A stretch of 64,000 bases of DNA from NCBI RefSeq assembly GCF_023715415.1, contig NZ_JAMBOB010000008.1:186001-250000 (forward strand), read 5' to 3'. Every line of letters begins with the position of its first letter. Position 1 is the first letter of the stretch. The notes below the pieces were generated by a model that worked only from the letters and a program-made list of their open reading frames with translations, did no database searches and had not been told where the DNA came from. A program made the position numbers and the translations under genes. Shown here piece by piece: positions 51,088 through 59,886 of this stretch. The DNA comes from Neobacillus niacini. GTDB lineage: Bacteria; Bacillota; Bacilli; Bacillales; Cytobacillaceae.

Positions 51088-52092
51088 ATGAGCAATGCGA
51101 ACCCAGAAGTTCAACAAAAAATGCCCTCAAAAAAGAGGTTTGAATTATTTGATTTTTTGTACAAATACGGTACGATTATTACAATCTTAGCGTTAATAGT
51201 GATTTTTTCAATTACAAGTCCAGCATTTATGGATGGAGCAAATATCGTTAACATTCTAAGGTCTATTTCAATTGTAACCATCATCGCAGTCGGGATTACC
51301 ATCTCCTTATCAGTGGATGGATTTGATTTATCGGTTGGTTCAACAGTGTCGTTAACCAATGCCGTCGTGATTTCAATGTTTGTATGGTTTTCGCAAAACA
51401 TCTTCGTGGCATTATTAGCAGCGATTGGTGCAGCACTTGTAGTGGGTGCATTTAATTCCTTTATGATTGTAAAGGTAAGAATCCCAGATATGCTAATGAC
51501 GTTAGCAACGATGTTTATCATTCAAGGGATTGCTTTAACTTATACAAAGGGCGCTACCGTATCCCAAAACATGGTCATGCCGGATGGAACATTCTCTACA
51601 GGTACAATTCCAGAGGCTTTCTCAAAAATTGGACAAGTACCGTGGATTATCATCATCATGATTGTCGTGGTTCTTATTGTCCACATTTTTCTAAAATTTA
51701 CAAAACATGGACGATACATGTATGTGATCGGTGGAAACAAAGAGGCCGCTCGATTATCAGGTATTCCAGTAAACAAATATAAAGTAGCAGCGTATCTCAT
51801 GTCTGCCACCTTTGCAGCCATCGGTGGTATTGTCCTTGCATCGCGTGTCATGACAGCGGAAATTAACTCAGGTGCACCGTATTTAATGGACGCAGTTGCG
51901 GCTGCTTTTATTGGGTCATCCGTTTTAGGTGCAGGCAAACCAAATGCCTTTGGTACCTTCGTCGGAGCTGTATTAATTGGAATTCTGCAAAATGGTCTAG
52001 TGATGATGTCTGTGCCGTATTACGCAATGGATATCGTCAAAGGAACCGTTCTAGCTCTCGCACTAGCATTAACCTATTATAAAAAGAAATAA
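51088..52092 (+). CDS. Sugar ABC importer, permease (RbsC type)
   Basis: 334 residues with about ten hydrophobic segments. RbsC/AraH-like features include VGITISLSVDGFDLSVGSTV and GGNKEAARLSGIPVNKYKVAAYLMSATFAAIGG. The ATG at 51088 is chosen because AGGGGGT precedes it; a longer frame overlapping the ATPase gene has no ribosome-binding site. The MtnK gene follows 16 bp after its stop. Confidence 0.9.
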   Translation: MSNANPEVQQKMPSKKRFELFDFLYKYGTIITILALIVIFSITSPAFMDGANIVNILRSISIVTIIAVGITISLSVDGFDLSVGSTVSLTNAVVISMFVWFSQNIFVALLAAIGAALVVGAFNSFMIVKVRIPDMLMTLATMFIIQGIALTYTKGATVSQNMVMPDGTFSTGTIPEAFSKIGQVPWIIIIMIVVVLIVHIFLKFTKHGRYMYVIGGNKEAARLSGIPVNKYKVAAYLMSATFAAIGGIVLASRVMTAEINSGAPYLMDAVAAAFIGSSVLGAGKPNAFGTFVGAVLIGILQNGLVMMSVPYYAMDIVKGTVLALALALTYYKKK

Positions 52093-52108
52093 TTTGGAGG
52101 GGTTCGTA

Positions 52109-53341
52109 ATGAAGGATTTCACAGTTGAATATTTCACCATGACGGAAAGTGACGCAATTGAATATGCAAAAGCAATTAAACTTTTTCCAGAAGAAGCGGA
52201 ATTAACTTGTAAAGAAATTGGTGATGGAAACTTAAACTATGTTTTTAAAATAGAAGATGTAAAAAACAATCAGTCTATCATTATTAAGCAGGCGGGACCA
52301 GTGGCACGAATCTCTGACGAATTTAAGCTTTCACCTGATCGGAATCGGATTGAAAGCGAAATACTGGGACTACAGTACAAACTAGCACCTGGATTTGTAC
52401 CAAAGGTCTACAATTATGACCCGATAATGAACTGCACGGTAATGGATGATTTATCAGATCACGAGATTATGAGAACAGCGTTGTTAAAACATAAGAAATT
52501 CCCGCTATTTGCTGACCATATTTCTACTTTTCTAGTAAATACGCTATTATTAACATCTGATATAGTAGTGGGACATAAAGAAAAGAAGGAATTAGTTAAG
52601 CAATTCATCAACCCAGAGCTTTGTGAAATAACGGAAGATTTGGTTTATACAGAGCCTTTTTACGATTGCCCTCGTAATGAAGTGTTTGAAGGTTCGAAGG
52701 AATTTGTAAAAGAAAACATCTGGAATGATAAAAAACTAGTACTAGAAAGTGCAAAGTTAAAATTTGAGTTTTTGACAAATGCTCAGTCGTTACTTCATGG
52801 CGATCTTCACACAGGATCTATTTTTATAAAAGAAGATTCCACTAAGGTAATTGACCCAGAATTCGCATTTTATGGACCAGCTGGCTATGATATCGGAAAT
52901 GTGATTGCGAATCTCATTTTTGCCTATGCAAATGGCAAATTTACGATTGAAGATGAAGAAACAAGAGAAGAGTATTTAAATTATCTTGTCACAACCATTA
53001 AAGATGTTGTAAATTTATTTACAGTTAAATTCAACAAAGCCTGGGACGAAAATGCTACAGAACGAGTGGCAGGCTATGAAGGATTTAAGGAATATTATTT
53101 AGATACTATTTTACGAGATACTGCAGCTGTAGCGGGACTTGAACTCCTACGAAGAATTATCGGGCTTGCAAAGGTGAAGGATTTAACTTCGATTGAGGAC
53201 ACTGAAGCTAGAGTGCTGGCAGAGACAATTTGTTTAACCGTTGGAAAAACATTTATCCTGAATCGGGAGTCAATTAAAACAGGTGCAGATTTTATTACTG
53301 TACTTCAATCTGCAGAACTTACAACTATGAAAGGGGTATAA
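52109..53341 (+). CDS. mtnK: S-methyl-5-thioribose kinase
   Basis: 410 residues. Kinase fold with the nucleotide-binding GDGNLNYVFKI region, the catalytic HGDLHTGSIFI and the MtnK-specific DPEFAFYGPAGYDIG, where Asp-x-Glu replaces the usual DFG. It phosphorylates methylthioribose on C1, a step of the methionine salvage pathway; related kinases accept 5-deoxyribose. GGAGGGG lies 7 bases before the ATG at 52109. mtnA follows 5 bp after the stop. Confidence 0.93.
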   Translation: MKDFTVEYFTMTESDAIEYAKAIKLFPEEAELTCKEIGDGNLNYVFKIEDVKNNQSIIIKQAGPVARISDEFKLSPDRNRIESEILGLQYKLAPGFVPKVYNYDPIMNCTVMDDLSDHEIMRTALLKHKKFPLFADHISTFLVNTLLLTSDIVVGHKEKKELVKQFINPELCEITEDLVYTEPFYDCPRNEVFEGSKEFVKENIWNDKKLVLESAKLKFEFLTNAQSLLHGDLHTGSIFIKEDSTKVIDPEFAFYGPAGYDIGNVIANLIFAYANGKFTIEDEETREEYLNYLVTTIKDVVNLFTVKFNKAWDENATERVAGYEGFKEYYLDTILRDTAAVAGLELLRRIIGLAKVKDLTSIEDTEARVLAETICLTVGKTFILNRESIKTGADFITVLQSAELTTMKGV

Positions 53342-53346
53342 GCGTA

Positions 53347-54411
53347 ATGCAAAACCCAGTTACTGTGATACAATCCGTACGACTAGATGATGAGAATGAT
53401 ACATTAGTATTATTAGATCAAACGGTGCTACCAAATGAAACGAATTTCCTAGAATTAAAGGAAATGGAAGATATATGGGATGCGATTTATCAATTAAAGG
53501 TACGTGGGGCACCTGCAATCGGGATTGCTGCGGCATACGGTGCCTATTTAGGAACAAAGAAATCAACAGCAGAAACCTATGAAGCTCTTTTTGAAGATTT
53601 CAAGAAAGTAAAGGATTACCTGGCGGGTTCACGCCCAACCGCTGTAAATCTATTCTGGGCATTAAATCGGATGGAGGCTCGATTTAAGCAGGAAGCAGGG
53701 AAAAGTGTTGGTGAAGTGAAGGCAGCGCTGAAAGAGGAATCGGAAAACATTCGTGCAGAGGACGAAAAAATCTGTGAAGCGATTGGTGAACATGCTCTAT
53801 CCTTACTAGAGCCAGGCTGGGGAGTACTCACTCATTGTAATGCTGGAACCATCGCAACGGCCAAATACGGTACGGCATTAGCTCCGATTTATTTAGGGCA
53901 GGAAAAAGGCTATGACTTCAAGGTTTATGCAGATGAAACGAGACCGTTGCTTCAAGGAGCACGACTGACTGCATGGGAGCTGCAGCAAGCTGGAGTCGAT
54001 GTCACATTAATTTGTGATAATATGGCTTCCATCGTAATGAAGGAAGGAAAAATTCAGGCTGTGCTAGTCGGCTGTGACCGTGTTGCCGCAAATGGCGATG
54101 CAGCGAATAAAATTGGAACATCAGGTGTAGCGATTCTCGCAAAGCACTACAATATTCCATTCTATGTGTGCGCGCCGTTATCTACTGTTGATTTAGAATG
54201 TAAAACAGGGGATGATATTCACATTGAATTGCGTCCTGCTGAGGAAATTACTTCTAAATGGTATGAGCAATCGATGGCACCGGAGGGTGTGCAAACCTAT
54301 AATCCTGCCTTTGATGTCACTGACCATTCATTAATTACGGGGATTGTTACGGAAAATGGGATTGCTTATGCGCCATATACAGAAAGCCTTCCGAAAATGT
54401 TTAGAAAATGA
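53347..54411 (+). CDS. mtnA: S-methyl-5-thioribose-1-phosphate isomerase
   Basis: 354 residues. Catalytic Cys164 in THCNAGTIATA and Asp244 in VGCDRVAANGDAANKIGT are in place, close to the known B. subtilis Cys160/Asp240. RGAPAIGIAAAYG near residue 55 and YADETRPLLQGARLTAWEL are conserved MtnA segments. It converts methylthioribose-1-phosphate to methylthioribulose-1-phosphate. The remaining salvage enzymes (MtnB, W, X, D) or an aldolase are not in this window. Confidence 0.94.
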   Translation: MQNPVTVIQSVRLDDENDTLVLLDQTVLPNETNFLELKEMEDIWDAIYQLKVRGAPAIGIAAAYGAYLGTKKSTAETYEALFEDFKKVKDYLAGSRPTAVNLFWALNRMEARFKQEAGKSVGEVKAALKEESENIRAEDEKICEAIGEHALSLLEPGWGVLTHCNAGTIATAKYGTALAPIYLGQEKGYDFKVYADETRPLLQGARLTAWELQQAGVDVTLICDNMASIVMKEGKIQAVLVGCDRVAANGDAANKIGTSGVAILAKHYNIPFYVCAPLSTVDLECKTGDDIHIELRPAEEITSKWYEQSMAPEGVQTYNPAFDVTDHSLITGIVTENGIAYAPYTESLPKMFRK

Positions 54412-54761
54412 AATCTTAAAATCTAAGTATCTAGTTAAGAGTAAACCCTGAATTTTTAAAGGGTTTACTCTTTTTCTGTTTTTATACACTGAAGCGGTCA
54501 TCCCCACCTAAACATCTTCTTATAGTACAGAAAGTCCAAGGGAAAAAAATGAAAGATTGAGTCTTGAAGGAATGTTCTTTTCTTGATAAACTATTTTAGT
54601 AAACATAACCTAATTTTACTAGTTACGCAGGATGTTTTTAACTAGGGAATTATAGTCAGCTGAAGAGTAGATACAATTTATGTTTTTGGTATATATTTGA
54701 AATTTCTAGAAGGTCATTGGGGCATAAGTTCTGCTTTTAAAAAAATTAATGGAGGAATAAG
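54412..54761 (+). promoter_or_regulatory. Intergenic region before the sugar kinase: terminator and operator-like repeats
   Basis: This gene-free 350-bp gap starts with a terminator (54437-54478: AAGAGTAAACCCT / AGGGTTTACTCTT then TTTTCT). Further on, TAGTAAA-N11-TTTACTA (54597-54621) resembles the repeats before galK. CTAGTTA (54619-54625) pairs with a TAACTAG about 13 bp downstream. TTGATA (54584-54589) could be a -35. These are candidate sites for a LacI/GalR-type protein. The rest shows nothing clear. Confidence 0.5.
54437..54478 (+). terminator. Terminator of the mtnK-mtnA operon
   Basis: AAGAGTAAACCCT and AGGGTTTACTCTT form a perfect 13-bp stem with a 10-base loop, followed by TTTCTGTTTTT. 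Confidence 0.92.
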
Positions 54762-55718
54762 ATGTTTAAGCTAGACGATAAAGTGGAATTTCCGACAAGA
54801 ACAAATGATATCCTCGCTATAGGAGAGCTGCTTATTGATATGATATCTACAGAATATGATGCAAATCATGGAAGTAATACATACATGAGGTATTTTGGGG
54901 GCTCCCCCTCAAATATTGCCATGAATGTAAAAAGGTTAGGTATTCACTCTCTAATAGCATCAGCAGTTGGTAAAGATGGATTTGGAGAGTTTCTAATTAA
55001 CCATTTACATAAGGCGAGTATTGATCCTAGCTATGTCCAAGAGGTAGAGTGCTCAACGAGTATGGTAGTAGTAAACAAAAGTAAAGAGTCACCGGTACCG
55101 ATTTTTTACAGAGGGGCAGACTATCATTTGGACTTTACTACAAAACTGGAAGAAGCTGTGCTCCAGTCCAAGCTTATTCACTTTTCCTGCTGGCCGATTT
55201 CGATGACTCCTTCTCGACAGACCATTGAAAAGGTAATCGAATTGGCCAAAAGCAACAATATCCTTGTGTGTTTCGACCCTAATTATCATCCGATGATTTG
55301 GCAAAAGGGTGAAGATGGCGTTGATTATGTAAAATCCATCATTCGTAAGGCTGACATCATCAAGCCTTCTGAAGATGATGCGGAAAGATTGTTCGGTAAA
55401 GATAGTCATGAGAATCAAATCGCAAAATTTCTAAAGCTAGGTGCCAAGTTAGTGATTATGACCCTTGGTAAAGATGGGGCAATCGTTTCCAATGGAAAGG
55501 AAACCATCAAGTGTCATACTTTGGCCACAGAGGTAGTGGATACAACTGGTGCTGGAGATGCCTTCTGGTCGGGATTTTACACTGCAATCGTAAAAGGATA
55601 TTCGATTAAACAAGCCCTAAAACTAGGATTTGCCGTAAGTGCATACAAGCTGAAATATACGGGAGCAGTGGTTGATTTGCCAAGGATTGAAGTAATAGAA
55701 GAAAAATACGGATTATAG
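54762..55718 (+). CDS. PfkB-family sugar kinase
   Basis: 318 residues, ribokinase fold. It has the N-terminal ILAIGELLIDMI and GGSPSNIAMNVKRLG, and the C-terminal signature VVDTTGAGDAFWSGF with the catalytic Asp. Sequence style is fructokinase-like. It is followed 11 bp later by the phosphorylase gene, so the two act together. It may phosphorylate fructose released by the phosphorylase, or, if that enzyme needs sucrose 6F-phosphate, it may phosphorylate sucrose itself on the fructose moiety. GGAGG precedes the ATG. Confidence 0.85.
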   Translation: MFKLDDKVEFPTRTNDILAIGELLIDMISTEYDANHGSNTYMRYFGGSPSNIAMNVKRLGIHSLIASAVGKDGFGEFLINHLHKASIDPSYVQEVECSTSMVVVNKSKESPVPIFYRGADYHLDFTTKLEEAVLQSKLIHFSCWPISMTPSRQTIEKVIELAKSNNILVCFDPNYHPMIWQKGEDGVDYVKSIIRKADIIKPSEDDAERLFGKDSHENQIAKFLKLGAKLVIMTLGKDGAIVSNGKETIKCHTLATEVVDTTGAGDAFWSGFYTAIVKGYSIKQALKLGFAVSAYKLKYTGAVVDLPRIEVIEEKYGL

Positions 55719-55729
55719 GAGGTTTAAGA

Positions 55730-57199
55730 ATGCCAGTAAAAAATCAGGTTCAGCTCATCACATATCCAGATTCAATGGGTGGGGATCTAAAGTCACTTAA
55801 TCATGTCCTTTTAGAACACTTTTCCGATATATTTAAAGGCGGGGTTCATATTCTGCCTCCTTTTCCATCTACAGGGGACAGAGGATTTGCACCAAAGACT
55901 TATTTAGAAGTCGAACCGTCCTTTGGGACATGGGATGATATAAAATCCATAGGGGAAAATTTTGATATATTGGTAGATTTGATGGTGAATCATATTTCTA
56001 AGCAGTCCAAGTACTTCCAGGACTTTCTAAAAAAAGGGAAAAAATCAGAGTACGCAGACCTCTTTATTACCTTAGATAAGCTATGGAAGGATGGAAAACC
56101 GGTACAGGCAGATATTGATAAAATGTTCCTGAGAAGACCGTTGCCTTACTCTACTTTTACAATAGAGGAAACGGGTGAGGAACAGAAGGTTTGGACAACC
56201 TTTGGTAAAGCAGACCCTTCAGAACAAATCGATCTGGACGTCAAGTCGGAGCAGGTAAAACAGCTGCTGACGGAGTTTTTTATGAATTTCAAGGAACAGA
56301 AAGTAAAAATTGTTAGACTGGATGCTGTCGGATATGTCATTAAAAAGTTGGGAACGAGCTGCTTTTTTGTGGAGCCGGAAATTTATGAGTTCCTTGATTG
56401 GATTATCGAATTAGCTGATAGTTTAGAAATTGAACTTCTCCCGGAGGTTCATTCTCATTACAGTATTCAATATAAGCTGGCAGAGCATGGCTGCTGGATA
56501 TACGATTTTATCCTGCCGTACACTGTGCTCGAAACCTTAATCAATAAAAATAGTAAAAATCTTAGGCACTACCTCAAGAATCGTCCACATAAGCAGTTTA
56601 CAATGTTGGATTGTCATGATGGTGTCCCGGTTAAACCGGATTTGGATGATCTCATTGATACGAAGGAAGCAAGAAAAATTGTCGATGCCTGCCTAGAAAG
56701 AGGCTCCAATCTTAGTCTTATTTTGTCTGACAATCATAAGGCTCCAGATGGCTTTGATGTTCACCAAATTAGGGGAACCTATTACTCTATGCTGGGTTGT
56801 GATGATGACGCCTATTTAGCTGCAAGAGCAATTCAATTCTTTACACCCGGTGTACCGCAAGTGTATTATGTGGGGCTTCTAGCGGGTGAAAATGATTATG
56901 AAAATGCGGAAAAAACTGGTGATGGACGAGAAATCAACCGTCACAATTACAGTCTTGAGGAGATCGAGCAATCACTTGGCAAACCCGTCGTACAAAGACT
57001 AGTAAAACTGATTAAGTTTCGAAATGAGCACCCGGCTTTTAATGGAGAATTCAATGTATTAGATTCCAACAACGATGTGATTCGCCTGTCTTGGCAGAAG
57101 GATGATGCGAAATGTACATTGTTTATCGATTTAAAAACCAACAAGTCTGTCATCTCTTATGTCGATGAGAATGGTCAGGAAGCTCAGTATCTTGTATAA
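55730..57199 (+). CDS. GH13_18 phosphorylase, probably sucrose 6F-phosphate phosphorylase
   Basis: 489 residues. Nucleophile Asp198 (in VRLDAVGY) and acid/base Glu239 (in LLPEVHSHY) are in place. It starts KNQVQLITYPDSMGG and has LDCHDGVPVKPDLDDLID where sucrose phosphorylases have LDTHDGIGVVD. It lines up, from memory, with the Thermoanaerobacterium enzyme shown to prefer sucrose 6F-phosphate: Arg135 and His345 (in FDVHQI) correspond to that enzyme's phosphate-binding Arg134/His344, whereas sucrose phosphorylases have Tyr at the histidine position. The predicted products are glucose-1-phosphate and fructose-6-phosphate. Plain sucrose phosphorylase or another GH13_18 specificity remains possible. 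Confidence 0.85.
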   Translation: MPVKNQVQLITYPDSMGGDLKSLNHVLLEHFSDIFKGGVHILPPFPSTGDRGFAPKTYLEVEPSFGTWDDIKSIGENFDILVDLMVNHISKQSKYFQDFLKKGKKSEYADLFITLDKLWKDGKPVQADIDKMFLRRPLPYSTFTIEETGEEQKVWTTFGKADPSEQIDLDVKSEQVKQLLTEFFMNFKEQKVKIVRLDAVGYVIKKLGTSCFFVEPEIYEFLDWIIELADSLEIELLPEVHSHYSIQYKLAEHGCWIYDFILPYTVLETLINKNSKNLRHYLKNRPHKQFTMLDCHDGVPVKPDLDDLIDTKEARKIVDACLERGSNLSLILSDNHKAPDGFDVHQIRGTYYSMLGCDDDAYLAARAIQFFTPGVPQVYYVGLLAGENDYENAEKTGDGREINRHNYSLEEIEQSLGKPVVQRLVKLIKFRNEHPAFNGEFNVLDSNNDVIRLSWQKDDAKCTLFIDLKTNKSVISYVDENGQEAQYLV

Positions 57200-57242
57200 A
57201 TAGTATTATTCCAATCAATCAGGTTAAAATAATCGTTAAGTT

Positions 57243-57275
57243 AGGTAAAGTGAATCTTTCATTTTACCTTTTTTA
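57243..57275 (+). terminator. Terminator after the phosphorylase gene
   Basis: AGGTAAA.TGAA and TTCA.TTTACCT pair over a short loop, followed by TTTTTTA. Confidence 0.8.
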
Positions 57276-57377
57276 TTGAATGCTTAAAGGTTATGTTTAC
57301 TAAAATAAAGCGAAATGAATAAAAATATGCAAAAAACGCTTGAATGTAAGCGGTGTACATGGTATATTTCAAATATA

Positions 57378-57402
57378 AAGTTTAGTTAATTTAACTAAAC
57401 TT
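57378..57402. promoter_or_regulatory. 25-bp palindrome, likely LacI-type operator
   Basis: AAGTTTAGTTAA and its exact reverse complement TTAACTAAACTT flank a single central T. It lies 22 bp before the start of the LacI-family gene and is a strong candidate for autoregulation. A cre-like TGTAAGCGGTGTACA (57345-57359, one base too long) lies just upstream. Confidence 0.75.
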
Positions 57403-57424
57403 AGAATTGATGGTGAAAAAATAA

Positions 57425-58453
57425 ATGGTAACGATAAAGGATATAGCAAAACTAGCAAATGTTTCAACTGCTACGGTATCAAGAATCTTAAATAATGACG
57501 CAACCTTATCAGTATCAGATGAGACCCGAAAAAAGATTTTAGATCTCGTTAATGAACTAGATTATAAGCCGCTGCGGAAAAAGAGTGTGAAAACGGAGAA
57601 AAAAATAGAGTCATTTAATATCGGTTTAATCTTTTTAAACGATGAATCCATAGATCCATATTTTCAGTCGATTCGAAAGGGCGTTGAAAGTACCTGTCAC
57701 CAGTTTCCAATAAATATCGTTTCGACAATGGTAGTAGGAAAGAGTGTCATTACTTCTGATACTTTAAGTGAGCTTGATGGCCTTATTGTAATAGGTGACA
57801 TCGATACAAAAGAAATTAAAGAAATCTACTATAAGAACAATAATATTGTTGTGGTGGATTATTTGCCGCCGCATGATCACAATGTCGATGTGGTGATATC
57901 TGATTTTGAAGGGGCAACAGAGCAGGTCATCGACTATTTACTAGACCTAGGGCATCAAGAAATTGCCTTTGTTGGCGGAAAAGGGCTTGTCCATGGTGTT
58001 GTAAGCGGAAAAATGGCGGAGAAGGTAGATGTTCGTAAAAGCACATTTGAAAAAGTAATCAAAGAAAAGGGTCTGTACAATCCCTTATACATTTTGGAGG
58101 AAGATTGGGGTCCGGCAAATGGTTATTCGTTAACAAAAAAGCTAATCGAAAACGAAAATCAGCCGAGTGCAATTGTTGTCGCAAGTGACCCAATGGCTTT
58201 AGGAGTACTACGTGCACTGCATGAATCCGGAATCCATGTACCGAATGATGTGTCGGTGGTTAGCTTTGATGATATCGAGGCTGCAGCCTACGTCAATCCT
58301 CGACTTTCAACTGTAAAAGTCCACGGAGATGAAATGGGGAGGACGGCCGTTAAACTCTTGTACGACCGCTTATTGGGAAGAAAGCTTCCAATGAGGGTCA
58401 TGCTTCCAACAGAATTGATCATACGTGATAGCTCTAGTGCAAAAAAAGAATAA
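57425..58453 (+). CDS. LacI-family regulator of the raffinose-type operon
   Basis: 342 residues. Helix-turn-helix VTIKDIAKLANVSTATVSRILN, hinge at about 50-60, and a sugar-binding-like domain ending IIRDSSSAKKE. It is similar in its N terminus and overall to the galR-type protein at 31008, and to MsmR-type regulators of streptococcal raffinose operons as I recall them. The 25-bp palindrome just upstream is its probable operator. The start follows GATGGTGAAAAA, a weak ribosome-binding site. Confidence 0.88.
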   Translation: MVTIKDIAKLANVSTATVSRILNNDATLSVSDETRKKILDLVNELDYKPLRKKSVKTEKKIESFNIGLIFLNDESIDPYFQSIRKGVESTCHQFPINIVSTMVVGKSVITSDTLSELDGLIVIGDIDTKEIKEIYYKNNNIVVVDYLPPHDHNVDVVISDFEGATEQVIDYLLDLGHQEIAFVGGKGLVHGVVSGKMAEKVDVRKSTFEKVIKEKGLYNPLYILEEDWGPANGYSLTKKLIENENQPSAIVVASDPMALGVLRALHESGIHVPNDVSVVSFDDIEAAAYVNPRLSTVKVHGDEMGRTAVKLLYDRLLGRKLPMRVMLPTELIIRDSSSAKKE

Positions 58454-58582
58454 TTCTCAATATAAAAAAACGGAGGGAGGCGGATCAGAGAGTCTTCTGA
58501 AACCGATGCCATTCAAATATTTTAATAGATTAATAGATATATGCTTCAAAGATAAAAATATACCATTAATGGAGGAATACAG

Positions 58583-59821
58583 ATGAAAAAGACAGTTTCT
58601 TTACTTGCTGCGAGTGTCCTATCAATTTCCCTGCTTGCGGGATGTGGCAGCGGAGATAATGCAGGAGGCGCGGATAATGGAAAGGTGAAAATTGAGTTTT
58701 TCCATTATAAACGTGAAGCGATGGATACATTTGATAAATTAATAGAGAAATTCGAAAAGGAAAATCCAAATATTGATATTGAACAAGCTAGCCCCCCAGA
58801 TGCTGGAACCGTTATTAAAACAAGAGTATCAAAAGGAGATGTTCCGGATATTATCTCGATTGGAGGAGATATGGGATATAATGAACTATCAAAAGCAGGG
58901 GTCTTTACAGATCTTTCAAAAGACAAAGTTCTTGAAAAGGTTCAGCCTGCTTATATCCAAATGTTGAAAGATATCACAGGTCAAGAGAAGATTTATGGTG
59001 TTCCTTTTGCGGCTAATGCAGTTGGTGTCATCTATAATAAAGCAATCTTTAACGAACTTGGATTGGAAGTTCCGAAAACTTGGGATGAATTTGTTGCATT
59101 ATCGGAGACAATCCAAAAGGCAGGAAAGGTTCCGTTCTACCATACGTATAAAGATGCCTGGACATTATTACCTTCCTTCAATGCATTGGCAGCGAATACC
59201 CAGGGAGCTGACTTCTACGAGCAACTGAATAAAGGAAAAGTTCTAGCTGAGAAGAGGTATAAAGAAGCAGTTGAGAAAATGGTTGTCTTATCAAAATATG
59301 GTCATAAAAATCAACAAGGTGTCGCCTATAATGATGGAAACACTGCGTTTGCCAATGGAGAATCTGCTATGTACCTGCAAGGTATCTGGGCGATTCCTGA
59401 AATTATAAAAGCAAATCCTGATATTGAGCTAGGGGTATTCCCGTTCCCGGCAACGAACAATCCGGAGGAGATCAAGGTTATTTCCGGTGTCGATTTACTA
59501 TATGCTTTATCTGCTAAGTCTGAGCATCCGAAAGAAGCCAAGAAGTTTATTGAATTCATGCTTCAAGATGAGAATGCAAAACAATATATAGAAGAACAAA
59601 ATGCTTTCTCAGCATTGATGGGCATTGCTCAAGACAATCCTACTGTTGCTGACCTTAAAGTGATGATGGAAAACGGAGCAGTTACAGATTTCCCTGACCA
59701 CTATATTCCAACAGGTGTATATCCTGATAAAACATTACAAACTTTAGCCCAAGATAAGGACGTTGATTCGGCCCTTGAAAAAATCCAAAAGGATTGGGAA
59801 AAAGTCCAAAGTCGTAAATAA
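58583..59821 (+). CDS. ABC importer solute-binding lipoprotein (MsmE-like)
   Basis: 412 residues. Signal peptide with lipobox LLAGC; Cys21 would carry the lipid. The mature part is a family 1 carbohydrate-binding protein (PDIISIGGDMGYNELSKAG, YGVPFAANAVGVIYNKAIFNELGLEVPKTWDEF, NGESAMYLQGIWAIPE). With the two permeases downstream it should bring in alpha-galactosides such as raffinose or melibiose. GGAGG precedes the ATG. Confidence 0.9.
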   Translation: MKKTVSLLAASVLSISLLAGCGSGDNAGGADNGKVKIEFFHYKREAMDTFDKLIEKFEKENPNIDIEQASPPDAGTVIKTRVSKGDVPDIISIGGDMGYNELSKAGVFTDLSKDKVLEKVQPAYIQMLKDITGQEKIYGVPFAANAVGVIYNKAIFNELGLEVPKTWDEFVALSETIQKAGKVPFYHTYKDAWTLLPSFNALAANTQGADFYEQLNKGKVLAEKRYKEAVEKMVVLSKYGHKNQQGVAYNDGNTAFANGESAMYLQGIWAIPEIIKANPDIELGVFPFPATNNPEEIKVISGVDLLYALSAKSEHPKEAKKFIEFMLQDENAKQYIEEQNAFSALMGIAQDNPTVADLKVMMENGAVTDFPDHYIPTGVYPDKTLQTLAQDKDVDSALEKIQKDWEKVQSRK

Positions 59822-59886
59822 CTATTCAGGAGAAATTGGAGGCATCTTCTCCAATTTCTCTATCTTTTTAAGGGAGTGAATCATAA

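Noticed and set aside
55730..57199. Alpha-amylase or sucrose isomerase
   Set aside because: The overall order of motifs and the length follow GH13_18 phosphorylases, including the short 489-residue form and the VRLDAVGY and YYVGLLAG segments.
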